From Leptobacterium flavescens (GTDB lineage Bacteria > Bacteroidota > Bacteroidia > Flavobacteriales > Flavobacteriaceae), in NCBI RefSeq assembly GCF_010671605.1, contig NZ_JAABOO010000002.1:372001-436000 (forward strand): 64,000 nt of DNA. Reading direction: 5' to 3'. Made by a program: the position numbers and the translations under genes. Below are positions 1 through 8,648 of this stretch, piece by piece. Numbering within the stretch: the first letter of the stretch is position 1; each line of letters opens with the position of its first letter. The notes under the pieces were generated by a model. The model was not told where the DNA came from. It saw only the letters and a program-made list of their open reading frames with translations, and did not search any database.

Positions 1-636
1 CCCTTCGTGATAGACAGAATTAACAGAATCGTTCAGAATAACTGCCTTTTTATAGGTTCCTTCGTAATACTCGGAATAATACACATCCATATCTCCGTAT
101 CCCTCCGGGCGATTAGAGCAAAAATATAGGTTCCCATCCCGGTCTACGGAGGGTGAAAATTCGTTATAAGGGGTGTTAATACTATTATCTAAATGAATGG
201 CTTCACTCCATCCTGTACCTGTACGGTTCACGTACCATATATCGTTGCTCGCATTTTGTTCTTTGCCATTTACAGGCCGGTTAGAGCTAAAGTACAATCG
301 CATACCGTCGGGAGATAATGCCGGAGAGCCGTCCCTGTACTTTCCGGAGAATGGAGCAATACGCGGCTCTTCCCATTTTCCTCCGGTTCGGACGGAATAC
401 ACAATGGTGCTATAAGCGTGATCGTTGGAATATACCGAATAGTATATCTCCTTCCCGTCAGGGCTAACACTGGCATGACCTTCAAAAGCAGCTCCGGAAA
501 TAACTCCCGGGGCAAGCATTTCAGGTTCATAGTTTATCATATCCCCGATATTGAGTTTAAGCTCTTCGGGCTCAGTTTTCTTTTTACAGGAAACAAGGCT
601 CATAAGGATGAGCCCTGTAATGATCAGTTTATTCAT
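1..636 (-). CDS. PD40/TolB-like beta-propeller lipoprotein, partial (C-terminus outside window)
   Basis: Reading from the ATG at 636, 212 codons run open to the window edge, so the C-terminus is missing. The N-terminus is a lipoprotein signal (LILMSLVSC followed by KKK), which predicts an acylated cell-envelope protein. The visible part contains repeated WD40-like/PD40 blades: SPDGKEIYYS near residue 60, SPDGMRLYFSSNRP near 109 and DRDGNLYFCSNRP near 165. Such propellers occur in TolB-like and OmpA-associated periplasmic proteins of Bacteroidota. No catalytic residues can be named and no specific function is claimed. The start codon abuts the stop of the hydrolase fragment at 637, so the two were once co-transcribed. 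Confidence 0.8.
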   Translation of the reverse strand, partial: MNKLIITGLILMSLVSCKKKTEPEELKLNIGDMINYEPEMLAPGVISGAAFEGHASVSPDGKEIYYSVYSNDHAYSTIVYSVRTGGKWEEPRIAPFSGKYRDGSPALSPDGMRLYFSSNRPVNGKEQNASNDIWYVNRTGTGWSEAIHLDNSINTPYNEFSPSVDRDGNLYFCSNRPEGYGDMDVYYSEYYEGTYKKAVILNDSVNSVYHEG

Positions 637-855
637 TTAAGGTTTGTTGTTTTTTGATCTTAGACTTTCATACACTAAAGTACGCACTTTTTCCGGTTGA
701 TCTATCCAGGCATTGTGTCCAGCATTCTCAATTAGATGATATGAGACGTTTTTTATGGGTTTTAACCACTTTCCATGGAGTCGTCCTCCAAAATCCACAA
801 AATCCTGCCTTCCGTTTATGGTAATGATGGGATGAATCAAACTACCGGAAAACAA
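637..855 (-). pseudogene. alpha/beta-hydrolase, C-terminal fragment only
   Basis: About 72 residues match the end of an alpha/beta-hydrolase: a strand plus acidic turn (ITINGRQDFVDF, the usual place of the catalytic Asp) and the catalytic-His strand (HLIENAGHNAWIDQPEKV), then a terminal helix. The nucleophile elbow and the whole N-terminal half are absent. The frame meets a stop at 859-861, and only a TTG at 855 could start it. A functional hydrolase needs roughly 250 residues. The remnant ends at a junction with an oppositely oriented AraC fragment, so I read it as a decayed gene cut by a deletion. Confidence 0.75.
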
Positions 856-985
856 TTCTTATAGCTTAATGGGGATTGCAGAAGAAGCAGGGTTTAAATC
901 AAAAGCTACTTTTTACAGGGTGTTCAGAAAAAAAGAAGGGATGACCCCCAATGAGTATTTAAAATCACTGGAACATCACCCCTGA
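851..985 (+). pseudogene. AraC-family regulator, C-terminal HTH fragment only
   Basis: The plus-strand frame from about 851 to the TGA at 983-985 encodes the last 44 residues of an AraC/XylS DNA-binding domain. It holds the second helix-turn-helix (SLMGIAEEAGFKSKATFYRVF) and the family-typical end (KKEGMTPNEYLKSL). There is no start codon or N-terminal domain; immediately upstream is the hydrolase fragment on the other strand. The pairing suggests a single deletion that removed the 5' parts of two divergent genes. A misassembly would look the same. Confidence 0.75.
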
Positions 986-1001
986 TATAATCATTCATCC
1001 A

Positions 1002-1880
1002 TCATTTTACAAATTCTTTGAACTCCCTCTTTTTGAAATCGGGAGAACTGTCGGCCAGGAAATCCAGGATCGGAAGGTGGCCCGCACCGATCAATAGAAA
1101 TACCTTATCCTTTCCGGGCTCCTGAATGCCCAAAAGGTTGTGAAAGATCCTTATGTTCCTGTTATACCAGCTCATCGCCGCATCCGGACCGAAATAGTCA
1201 TTCCCCTCTCCCATTTTAAAATTCCCGATCAGATAGTGCCCGTGACTCTTTTTAAACATTTTCGGGTCGTTTTCACGAAGAAAGTAATCTACAAGAGATA
1301 TTTTGGTCTTAAGCTGATCCTCAATTTCGTAGATCTCGGTAAACTTTTTGTCCAGCATGAGCTCCCTCTGGATGGTTTCGGGTTTGGCTTTTTGAATAAA
1401 GTACATTTCCTTTTGCTTGTATTCTTCATCACTCATCTTTTCAAAATGTCCTTTTCCCCGGGTATCGACTGCATATATCTTTTTATGTCCCAGCATCTTT
1501 CCGAGACGGAAACCCACCTGATAGATCTCATTAGCCCTTAATTCGAATTTCCCTTCCAGATAAGCGTTATAGAGGGAGTCCAGCCTGCCCTGCCTGGATT
1601 TCCGGTATTCTACCGCTATCTTGGTCGGACCGTATTTTTTAATTGCTTCCAGAAGTACCATCAGTTCTTTCTGTTTCTCCTCAGACATGATATTCACATC
1701 ATATTTGGGTTTATAACCGTCCAATCCGGCATCCTTAAAATGAAAGGTGCCCAAAAGCAGTAATTCGGATTTTTTTACATCTGCAAAATGTTTGTCATAG
1801 TCTACTGCAGTGTCCTGAGCAAACAGGAAGCCCGAAACAAAAATGAAAATAAGGCTGAATAATTTAAAATTTGTTCTCAT
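1002..1880 (-). CDS. DUF5694 family secreted protein (TraB/GumN-like)
   Basis: A 292-residue protein with a Sec signal peptide ending near residue 21 (SGFLFAQD). Motifs of the DUF5694 family are visible: LLLGTFHF near 42, IAVEYR near 88, a tract of charged helices in the middle, and GAGHLPILDFLADSSP near the C-terminus. The family is related to TraB/PrgY/GumN (Tiki-like) proteins, whose GTFH and GAGH histidines form a putative metal site. The substrate is unknown. It stands alone on the minus strand, and 1881-2073 is its upstream region shared with the divergent nuclease gene. Confidence 0.8.
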   Translation of the reverse strand: MRTNFKLFSLIFIFVSGFLFAQDTAVDYDKHFADVKKSELLLLGTFHFKDAGLDGYKPKYDVNIMSEEKQKELMVLLEAIKKYGPTKIAVEYRKSRQGRLDSLYNAYLEGKFELRANEIYQVGFRLGKMLGHKKIYAVDTRGKGHFEKMSDEEYKQKEMYFIQKAKPETIQRELMLDKKFTEIYEIEDQLKTKISLVDYFLRENDPKMFKKSHGHYLIGNFKMGEGNDYFGPDAAMSWYNRNIRIFHNLLGIQEPGKDKVFLLIGAGHLPILDFLADSSPDFKKREFKEFVK

Positions 1881-2073
1881 GGTCTTAATGTTATATTGTT
1901 CAACTATGTTTTTCTTAAAGATTGAATAGATAATGAATTGTTACAGACTTGTGTTTTCTTCATATCTCATTGTAATGAAATGAGACTGCCGGCGGGAATA
2001 TAATTTTATACTCTCCGGTATTGCCAAAGCGCTTAATTCACTATCTTTAGTAGCCGGAAAAAAATTCAGTTTT

Positions 2074-3462
2074 ATGTATGCCATTGTAGATATAGAGACC
2101 ACAGGAAGTGGTTTAAAGGGTAATAAAATTACCGAGATCTCCATATTCAGGCACAATGGTACTACCGTGGTAGATGAATTTACTTCCCTGGTCAATCCGC
2201 AAAGTGAAATTCCCTATTATATTACCGCCCTGACAGGGATTGATAATCAAATGGTAGCAAACGCCCCTACCTTCAGGGAAATAGCAAAAAAGGTCATGGA
2301 TATGACCGAGGGAGCTGTTTTTGTAGCACATAGCGTGAATTTCGATTATAATGTCATTAAGTACGAACTTGAAGGACTGGGGATTTCCTTTCTCAGAAAA
2401 AAACTATGTACTGTACGCCTGTCGCGAAAACTTTTTCCCGGCCATAATTCCTATAGCCTTGGGAAATTGTGTTCTGCACTGCAAATCCCACTCCACGACC
2501 GGCACAGAGCCAGGGGCGATGCCCAGGCAACAGTTGTTCTTTTTGAAAAATTACTGAATAAGGACGGAGCCGAACTAGTGTTTAAAAAATTCCTGAATGC
2601 CCGCTCCCGGGAAGCAACCCTTCCTCCCCTCCTGCCAAAAACCGTTGTTAGCGAACTGCCCGATGAAGCAGGGATCTATTATTTTAAAAATGCAAACGGA
2701 AAGATCATCTATGTGGGAAAGGCCATCAATATCAAAAAAAGAGTGCTTGGGCATTTCTATGACCGCTCTGATAAGGAGGTGCGGATGTGCCGGGAAATAG
2801 CCAATATAGATTTTGAGCTTTCGGGAAGCGAACTCCTGGCTCTCCTGATGGAATCGGCAGCAATAAAGCATTATTTCCCGCTCTATAATGAAGGTCAGAA
2901 GCGACCTACCAAAAAATATGGTCTGTTCTCTTATGAGGATAGAAAAGGTATTTTACACCTGGCTTTTAACAATCTTAAAAATATTCCCAATCCGTTAATC
3001 ACCTTCTTTAGCCTGCGGGAATGCAGAAGTTTTATGCAGGAACTCTGCGCCGATTTTCAGCTGTGCCCGAAATACTGTCATCTGCAGGAGAATGTCAGCA
3101 GTTGTTCTCACTATTCCATAAAAAGATGTAAAGGAGTATGCCGGGAGGAAGAAAGTCCGGAAGAATATAATGCCAGGGTACTGACTGCCATCAGCAATAT
3201 AAACAAAGGGCATGATAATTACCTTATAAGGGAAGACGGACGAACTCCCGATGAAGATGCTGTTGTTCTTATTAAAGAAGGGGTTTATGCCGGATATGGT
3301 TTTGTCGATAAATCTATAGCGATCAATTCCTTAAATGATCTGGAGGCGTATATTCAACCACAAAAAGACAATCCGGATATTCAGCGTATCCTGAGAAGTT
3401 ATACCTCAAAATCCCATAATCATAAAAGAGTATTCTACAAGGAAATTTATGTACCGTCCTAA
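2074..3462 (+). CDS. DEDDh exonuclease (DnaQ-like) fused to GIY-YIG (UvrC/Cho-like) nuclease
   Basis: A 462-residue two-domain nuclease. Residues 1-165 are a DnaQ/epsilon-type 3'-5' exonuclease with ExoI (VDIETTG), ExoII (AHSVNFDYNVI) and ExoIII (HRARGDAQAT) acidic and His residues in place. Residues about 195-290 are a GIY-YIG endonuclease (AGIYYFKNANGKIIYVGKA, then a catalytic Glu in LLMESAAIK), as in the UvrC N-terminal half and Cho. The C-terminal third holds cysteines (CPKYCH, CSHYS, CKGVC) reminiscent of a Cys cluster seen in this class. A role in DNA repair is inferred from the domain pair. It converges on the PAP2 gene with only 3 bp between stops. Confidence 0.85.
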   Translation: MYAIVDIETTGSGLKGNKITEISIFRHNGTTVVDEFTSLVNPQSEIPYYITALTGIDNQMVANAPTFREIAKKVMDMTEGAVFVAHSVNFDYNVIKYELEGLGISFLRKKLCTVRLSRKLFPGHNSYSLGKLCSALQIPLHDRHRARGDAQATVVLFEKLLNKDGAELVFKKFLNARSREATLPPLLPKTVVSELPDEAGIYYFKNANGKIIYVGKAINIKKRVLGHFYDRSDKEVRMCREIANIDFELSGSELLALLMESAAIKHYFPLYNEGQKRPTKKYGLFSYEDRKGILHLAFNNLKNIPNPLITFFSLRECRSFMQELCADFQLCPKYCHLQENVSSCSHYSIKRCKGVCREEESPEEYNARVLTAISNINKGHDNYLIREDGRTPDEDAVVLIKEGVYAGYGFVDKSIAINSLNDLEAYIQPQKDNPDIQRILRSYTSKSHNHKRVFYKEIYVPS

Positions 3463-3465
3463 GGG

Positions 3466-4002
3466 TTAGAATTTAAACCTGAATCCGATCATATAGGCCC
3501 CGTCCCCACTGCTAAAACTCAGTTCCATATGATCTCGCTGATAAGGCGTCGTAAAGAGATAGGTACTTCCGATCCCCACCAGGGCACCTGCAAAGACATC
3601 CAGAAGATCATGTCTTTCGGCATTGATCCGGCTGTAACCGGTAAAACCTGCCAGGACATAGGCAGGGATCCCGTATTTCCAGCCATATCGTTGCTGGATA
3701 AAGGATGCTCCCTGAAAAGCAGTTGAAGTATGGCCCGAAGGAAAAGCATTCTGATCTGTCATATCAGGACGATCCTTATTTATGGCTCTTTTGAGTCCGA
3801 AAGTAACCAGTTTGTTAAGTGCAAACGCTTTGGTAAATTGCCAGGTTCCTTTAAAGTCCTTGGTAATAATTGTACTGGCTAAAGCCGTTGCCGGTAACAC
3901 GATCTGCAAAACATCTCCGGTTTCCTGGATCGTTTTATTCTGACTTAAGCAATTTTGAAAAATAAACAGGGTAAGTAAAACAATAATATATTTCTTATTC
4001 AT
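3466..4002 (-). CDS. PAP2-family phosphatase, exported
   Basis: A 178-residue protein with an N-terminal signal peptide (LFIFQNCLSQ). All three PAP2 signature blocks are present: K-x6-RP at KRAINKDRPD, PSGH at NAFPSGHTST, and SR-x5-H-x3-D at SRINAERHDLLD. These residues form the histidine phosphatase site that cleaves lipid phosphates such as undecaprenyl or phosphatidyl phosphates. The length is typical of a minimal soluble or peripheral PAP2 protein. Substrate is not predictable here. Convergent with the nuclease gene; 254 bp lie between its start and the next gene, an AT-rich divergent promoter region in which I see no further gene. Confidence 0.88.
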   Translation of the reverse strand: MNKKYIIVLLTLFIFQNCLSQNKTIQETGDVLQIVLPATALASTIITKDFKGTWQFTKAFALNKLVTFGLKRAINKDRPDMTDQNAFPSGHTSTAFQGASFIQQRYGWKYGIPAYVLAGFTGYSRINAERHDLLDVFAGALVGIGSTYLFTTPYQRDHMELSFSSGDGAYMIGFRFKF

Positions 4003-4256
4003 AGATGAAATTGACAGTTTGTAATCTTATTATTGTTCTGATTGATGAAAGTGAAATGTCAGGAGAATGCTTTTTCGACAAGCATTTAAGACATTATTTA
4101 TTTAAAACGTAAATAAAGGAAATTATTTTGTTAAACTCTTAAATAAATAAAGATTTAGCATTTATACTGTTAAAAAACAACAGAAATCATTCAAAACCCT
4201 CACACTTTAATGTGATGTGAATTTCATATCTTTAAAACAAACTACCAGTCACCGAT

Positions 4257-5078
4257 ATGATATTTTTGAAATTTAACCCTCCGGCCGAACTCAGGGGAAT
4301 TGTAAAGTCCTTTTGGATCCTGGAATGCGAATCCGCTTCAGACCAGGTGATGGATTACAGCCTTTTTGCAGATAATTTTCCGGGCCTGATATTTCAGTTC
4401 AGAGGTGAAAAATTCAATACTAAAAACAAGAATGGGATCTACACCCCTGCTCCACTGTGTCATTATCAGGGGCAGATGAATACGCCGGAACTAATGACCT
4501 GTAAAGGTTCTTTCGGCATTATCGGAGTATACTTTTATTCTAAAGCCACTGATCTTATATTCGATCTCCCCGCAACAGAAGTCACCAATACCACCATAGA
4601 TATCGATACTCTTTTAGGTTCGGAGGGGAAACGAATGGAAGAAATAATAGCTGAAGCCGCGAATAATAGGGAAAGACTAAAAGCGCTTAGCAATTTTCTA
4701 CTGCGAAGATTAAAAAGAAAGAAAACAACCGGGAATGATGTGGCAAATGCCCTGGTACAAAAACTTATAGAGCACAACGGTAATATTTCTATGGACAGAC
4801 TTTGTCATTACTCTGGTTATTCCTTCCGGCAAATGGAGCGCATATTTAAAAACACTACCGGTTTTTCGCCCAAACTCTTTTCCCGTATACTCAGGTTTAA
4901 GTATGCAGTAAAACTCTATGAACAGAATAGTTATTCCAGACTTGGAGAGCTGGCTTATGATTCAGGTTATGCAGATCAATCTCATTTTATAAGGGATTTT
5001 AATAGCTTTTCGGGGATTAGTCCCCGTTTGTATTTCAAAGGCCTGGAGGAAACAGCCGGAAGTTTTGTTCGCCTGTAA
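4257..5078 (+). CDS. AraC-family transcriptional regulator
   Basis: A 273-residue regulator. The N-terminal ~150 residues begin FNPPAELRGIVKSFWILE, matching the DUF6597-type sensor domain of flavobacterial AraC proteins. The C-terminal ~100 residues carry two helix-turn-helix units (MDRLCHYSGYSFRQMERIF and LAYDSGYADQSHFIRDF) followed by the family ending GISPRLYF. It precedes a GNAT acetyltransferase (26 bp) and a VOC protein on the same strand, so it may control them, but no operator is identifiable. Ligand unknown. Confidence 0.88.
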   Translation: MIFLKFNPPAELRGIVKSFWILECESASDQVMDYSLFADNFPGLIFQFRGEKFNTKNKNGIYTPAPLCHYQGQMNTPELMTCKGSFGIIGVYFYSKATDLIFDLPATEVTNTTIDIDTLLGSEGKRMEEIIAEAANNRERLKALSNFLLRRLKRKKTTGNDVANALVQKLIEHNGNISMDRLCHYSGYSFRQMERIFKNTTGFSPKLFSRILRFKYAVKLYEQNSYSRLGELAYDSGYADQSHFIRDFNSFSGISPRLYFKGLEETAGSFVRL

Positions 5079-5104
5079 AAGAGGAACTGATTTTAATTAA
5101 AAGA

Positions 5105-5521
5105 ATGAAGAACTATCACTTTGAAATCCGTAAACTGAAACCCGAAGAATACCAGAGTATAAGAAATACAACGAACTGGCCAATACTGGACGATCACACC
5201 GTTGAAAAAGCCCTTAAGAATGATCTTTTTTCGATCTGTGTATTTGATGCGGATACCCCAATAGGTATGGGAAGGATCATCGGAGACGGAGCCATCTATT
5301 TTTATATCCAGGACATTATTGTTCATCCTGACTATCGTACTATGGGTATTGGAAAGCTGATCATGGAACAGGTAGAAGTCTATCTCGAAGATCACGCCCG
5401 GCATAATTCTTTTATAGGCCTTATGGCTGCTGAAGGAGTTGAGGCCTTCTACGAGAATTATGGCTATTCCAGAAGAGCTGACGACCGCCCCGGAATGTTC
5501 AAGCTTTTCAAGAAAGGATAA
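5105..5521 (+). CDS. GNAT family N-acetyltransferase
   Basis: A 138-residue single-domain acetyltransferase. The acetyl-CoA binding motif A is clear at residues about 73-90 (DIIVHPDYRTMGIGKLIM, with the Q/RxxGxG/A-type loop), and the C-terminal motif B ends in AFYENYGYSRR. The domain transfers acetyl from acetyl-CoA to an amine. The acceptor cannot be deduced. Probably co-transcribed with the upstream AraC gene (26-bp gap). Confidence 0.88.
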   Translation: MKNYHFEIRKLKPEEYQSIRNTTNWPILDDHTVEKALKNDLFSICVFDADTPIGMGRIIGDGAIYFYIQDIIVHPDYRTMGIGKLIMEQVEVYLEDHARHNSFIGLMAAEGVEAFYENYGYSRRADDRPGMFKLFKKG

Positions 5522-5591
5522 TGTCGTTTTTATTCAATTTTATTTTCTATCCCCTGACTAAATTTGAGGTATCAATCGATAAAAGAACAGT

Positions 5592-5999
5592 ATGAATTCG
5601 ATAGCACCATCAGGTTACAGCAGGGTTTGCCCTTATTTAATGATCGACAGTGTGGAGGATCAGCTCCATTTTCTGTTGAATATTTTTGAGTGTGAACTGC
5701 TGGAGGAAGTAAAAAACAAACAAGACCAGGTACAGCATGCAGAGATCAGGATCGGAGATGTGGTCATTATGATGGGCAGAGCCCGGAAAGAATGGCCGGC
5801 AAGGACCAATATGCTCTATGTTTTTGTGAGTGATGTTGATAAAGTTTACAACAGAGCCCTGGAGTACAAGGGGAAATCAATAGCAGAACCAGTGTTGCAG
5901 GGTTATGGCTTTAAGGAAGCTGGAATAGAAGACCCTCAGGGCAATCAATGGTGGATCGCCCAGCCTGAGGGTCACACAGGAAACAGTAGTAAAAAATAA
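5592..5999 (+). CDS. VOC superfamily (glyoxalase/PhnB-like) protein
   Basis: A 135-residue vicinal-oxygen-chelate fold protein: an N-terminal beta-alpha-beta module (VCPYLMIDSVEDQLHFLLNI), a central HAEIRIGDVVIMMG strand, and the C-terminal VOC ending (GYGFKEAGIEDPQGNQWWIA). It is most like PhnB/DUF1428-type single-module VOC proteins, which bind a metal and dimerise. The reaction is unknown. A strong hairpin terminator follows within 10 bp. Confidence 0.85.
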   Translation: MNSIAPSGYSRVCPYLMIDSVEDQLHFLLNIFECELLEEVKNKQDQVQHAEIRIGDVVIMMGRARKEWPARTNMLYVFVSDVDKVYNRALEYKGKSIAEPVLQGYGFKEAGIEDPQGNQWWIAQPEGHTGNSSKK

Positions 6000-6008
6000 T
6001 GCGTCGAT

Positions 6009-6036
6009 AAAAGCCTTTTCTGCGGAAAAGGCTTTT
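6009..6036. terminator. Bidirectional intrinsic terminator
   Basis: Perfect 11-bp inverted repeat (AAAAGCCTTTT / AAAAGGCTTTT), extendable by one C-G pair around a 4-nt loop. It lies between the convergent VOC and NAD(P)H-oxidoreductase genes. Flanking A and T runs let it work in both directions. Confidence 0.85.
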
Positions 6037-6093
6037 ACTTGATTTAACCTAAAAAAAATATAGCGGCTAACCGTTGGTGACTGCTTTGCATCG

Positions 6094-6678
6094 CTATAAA
6101 TTGTTCTCGCCCAACATTTCCACCTTCTCCAGCCAGGTCTTTCTATACGACTCCTTTGAGAGCCGAAGAGAACCTATGGTGGTTATTCTGGTGGGACGTA
6201 TCCCTACAAATTGCAGGGTAAGTCTTTTCATTGCCTTATGGCTCGGGCTCCCGTAAATGAAGCGGTAGTACCAGGAGGGTTGATCGAGGGTGCAAATGAT
6301 CCGTGAGGACCTTCTGATCAAGAATCTGTCCCACCAGACAGAATCCTTCCTTTTTTTAAAGGCAAATCCCGGTAGTAAAACTCTGTCCAGAAAGCCCTTC
6401 ATAATAGCTGGTACTCCGCCCCACCATACAGGATAAATCCATACGATATGATCTGCCCATTTTATTTTTTCCATGGCATTTATCAAATCGGGTTCAAGTA
6501 CTGTTGGTTTTCGGTAACCATATTTAAGATTAATATCAAACTCCAGTTCTCTAATATGTATTTCCCTGATCTCAGCATCCGATCTCATCGCCCCTTTACG
6601 GTAAGCTTCCAAAAGGGCGTAGTTAAAACTTTCTCTATCGGGGTGCCCTATTACAATTAAGATCTTTTTACGTTCCAT
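6094..6678 (-). CDS. NAD(P)H-dependent oxidoreductase, flavodoxin-like (MdaB/KefF family)
   Basis: A 194-residue flavodoxin-2 fold protein. The FMN phosphate loop is at the N-terminus (ILIVIGHPDRESFNYALLEA), and the family-specific FMN/isoalloxazine strand is WADHIVWIYPVWWGGVPAIMK (split: WIYPVWWGG near 82-90). Such enzymes reduce quinones or other electrophiles by two electrons using NAD(P)H. Monocistronic, with the shared terminator 57 bp downstream. The physiological substrate is not evident. Confidence 0.87.
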   Translation of the reverse strand: MERKKILIVIGHPDRESFNYALLEAYRKGAMRSDAEIREIHIRELEFDINLKYGYRKPTVLEPDLINAMEKIKWADHIVWIYPVWWGGVPAIMKGFLDRVLLPGFAFKKRKDSVWWDRFLIRRSSRIICTLDQPSWYYRFIYGSPSHKAMKRLTLQFVGIRPTRITTIGSLRLSKESYRKTWLEKVEMLGENNL

Positions 6679-6899
6679 AACATATGGGTATTAACATATC
6701 AGAGCAGAAATATCGGCGCAAAACATCGTTAGTTAGTTTTGTTTTCCCGTCTCTGAATTATATCACAAAGATCAAAATGAAAAGTGAGGCCGTGCATACA
6801 AAAAAGTCCCAAAGAATTGTATCTTTTTGCATATTGTATCATGAAGAATTGAGCAGATCTATCCGCTTAAAATAAAAAACTGAAAATTGAAATACGGGC

Positions 6900-7544
6900 T
6901 TATTCCAGCTCTTTTACAACAATAATAGTTGCCTTCGAACCGGTGGAAAGATTCCAGATCTTAGAAGAGATCACATTCCCTTTATCATCGATCACCTTGA
7001 GTTCTGCAGTGTTAGGACCGGAAGCTCCCTGATTAAGGGCCTCAAATTCAACTTTGTTAAATCCGGGTTCCAGAAGAAGGTCAAAACCTTTGTAGTGTCC
7101 CTGCAAATAAATATTGGGTTGGGAAATTATACCGTTAACAAATACCCTGATACGATCGCCGTCAACAGCCTGATGGTCCCTGAAAAGAAACTTAGCACTT
7201 TTGGCATTGCTTTTAAAATCTCCCAGATACTGATCTCCAAAATACCTGTCTTTATTGATCGGGTTTTTCTCGTTGAATTTCTTTTCATAGATCGTACTCG
7301 GATTTACAAGATTACTCTGGCGTGCCATATTGATCTCGTTTTTCTTATCCAGAATACTGGGAGCTTTTGTTTTGGAAGCAGAAGGAAGCAAAAGAGGGCT
7401 CTTCTTTTTGGCATCCGGATTATTTTCAACCGCTTTGATCTTAAGAGGTTTCTTAGGTTTGTTTTCCTGAGAATACAGATTGTGCGGAAAATAAAATCCG
7501 AAAACCAATACAAGTACGTATACTATCTTTCTTCCTTTAAGCAT
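6900..7544 (-). CDS. Secreted protein of unknown function
   Basis: A 214-residue protein with a signal peptide (VLVLVFGFYFPHNLYSQ). A Lys/Pro/Ser-rich linker covers about residues 28-80, followed by a compact C-terminal domain (residues ~105-214) with the look of an Ig/beta-sandwich: DGDRIRVFVNGIISQPNIYL, LLLEPGFNKVEFEALNQG and NTAELKVIDDKGNVISSKIW. I do not recognise a named family. It lies just downstream of two M23 peptidase genes on the same strand, so a cell-wall or surface context is plausible but unproven. Confidence 0.7.
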   Translation of the reverse strand: MLKGRKIVYVLVLVFGFYFPHNLYSQENKPKKPLKIKAVENNPDAKKKSPLLLPSASKTKAPSILDKKNEINMARQSNLVNPSTIYEKKFNEKNPINKDRYFGDQYLGDFKSNAKSAKFLFRDHQAVDGDRIRVFVNGIISQPNIYLQGHYKGFDLLLEPGFNKVEFEALNQGASGPNTAELKVIDDKGNVISSKIWNLSTGSKATIIVVKELE

Positions 7545-7685
7545 ATGACATTATAATGATTAGCGATCTTTAACAAGTTTAAAATTACTGATTATATCTG
7601 TTAAAAAGACATAAATTGTGTTAAGCTTATCAGAACACTAATATATTCCTGCTTTAAGCCACACAAATTATGCCAGTATTGACGA

Positions 7686-8630
7686 TCAGTTAATAATTAA
7701 ACGTTGCCCTATTCTGAGTATTGAATTTCTTCTGATAGAATTGATCCTGCACAACTGAGTAATGCTTAATCGGTGCCTTCTGGCAATTTTCCCGAGGGTA
7801 TCTCCCTTTCTTATGATATACACTACTCTTTCCTTCTGTACACCATTTAAGGCATCTTCGCGTGTATTGTATACAGGCATTTTACTTTTTCTTGTCGAAA
7901 CATGATTGACCGGGTTCACTCTGTTCCTGGTAATCCAGATATCTTTCGCCCTGATACTGTTGTCTTTATTAAAATCAAAAAGATATTCCGGATTGATCGT
8001 TACTCCTTTGTACCGGACTTCAAGATGCAGGTGACTCCCCCTTGCATTTCCGGTGGTTCCTCCTTTTCCGAGAACCTGTCCCATCTTAACGTTTTCATTT
8101 ACTTTGACCTTGTATTTGGAAAGATGTGCATATACCGTTTCCAGCCCGTTTGCATGCCTAACCACCACTGTTCTTCCGTGACCTCCGTTATAACCGACGA
8201 ATCTCACTTTTCCGTCAAGCATGGCCCGTACTTCATCTCCCGTAACCAGATCGATATCTATTCCGCGATGAGCTCGCCCCCATCTCCATCCGTACCTGGA
8301 GGTAACCACTTTCTTTTTATCGATGGGTGATGCATATTGAATAGTATCAAAATCAATATTGAACGGATATTTAAGCGAATAGGATTTATATGGATTCATT
8401 TTCAGGGTGTCCCAGTATTTCCCGTAAATGCTATCTGTCTTTTGAATGGAATCTTCCGCTTCCGGATCTTCGATCAATTTGAGAGATGCATTCAGCTTAT
8501 TAGCTTTCATACTAAGCACTTTTCGAAGTTTAAAAAATTCCGGATCTTCCTGTGCCTGTGCAGTATTAAGGAAGAAAATGCATAAAATGGTAACTAAAAA
8601 AAATCTGATTTGAATTAAATTGGTAAACAT
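7686..8630 (-). CDS. M23 metallopeptidase with C-terminal LysM domain
   Basis: A 314-residue exported peptidoglycan hydrolase or LytM factor. Signal peptide to about residue 26 (LNTAQAQ). The peptidase M23 domain (~residues 110-220) has the zinc ligands HRGID (H-x3-D) and HLHLEV (HxH). A LysM glycan-binding module at residues ~268-313 (YIIRKGDTLGKIARRHRL ... NSILRIGQRLIIN) anchors it to the wall. With both H-x3-D and HxH present it is probably catalytically active. A second M23 gene lies 18 bp upstream on the same strand. Confidence 0.92.
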   Translation of the reverse strand: MFTNLIQIRFFLVTILCIFFLNTAQAQEDPEFFKLRKVLSMKANKLNASLKLIEDPEAEDSIQKTDSIYGKYWDTLKMNPYKSYSLKYPFNIDFDTIQYASPIDKKKVVTSRYGWRWGRAHRGIDIDLVTGDEVRAMLDGKVRFVGYNGGHGRTVVVRHANGLETVYAHLSKYKVKVNENVKMGQVLGKGGTTGNARGSHLHLEVRYKGVTINPEYLFDFNKDNSIRAKDIWITRNRVNPVNHVSTRKSKMPVYNTREDALNGVQKERVVYIIRKGDTLGKIARRHRLSITQLCRINSIRRNSILRIGQRLIIN

Positions 8631-8648
8631 AATTTTATTGAAAGGTAT

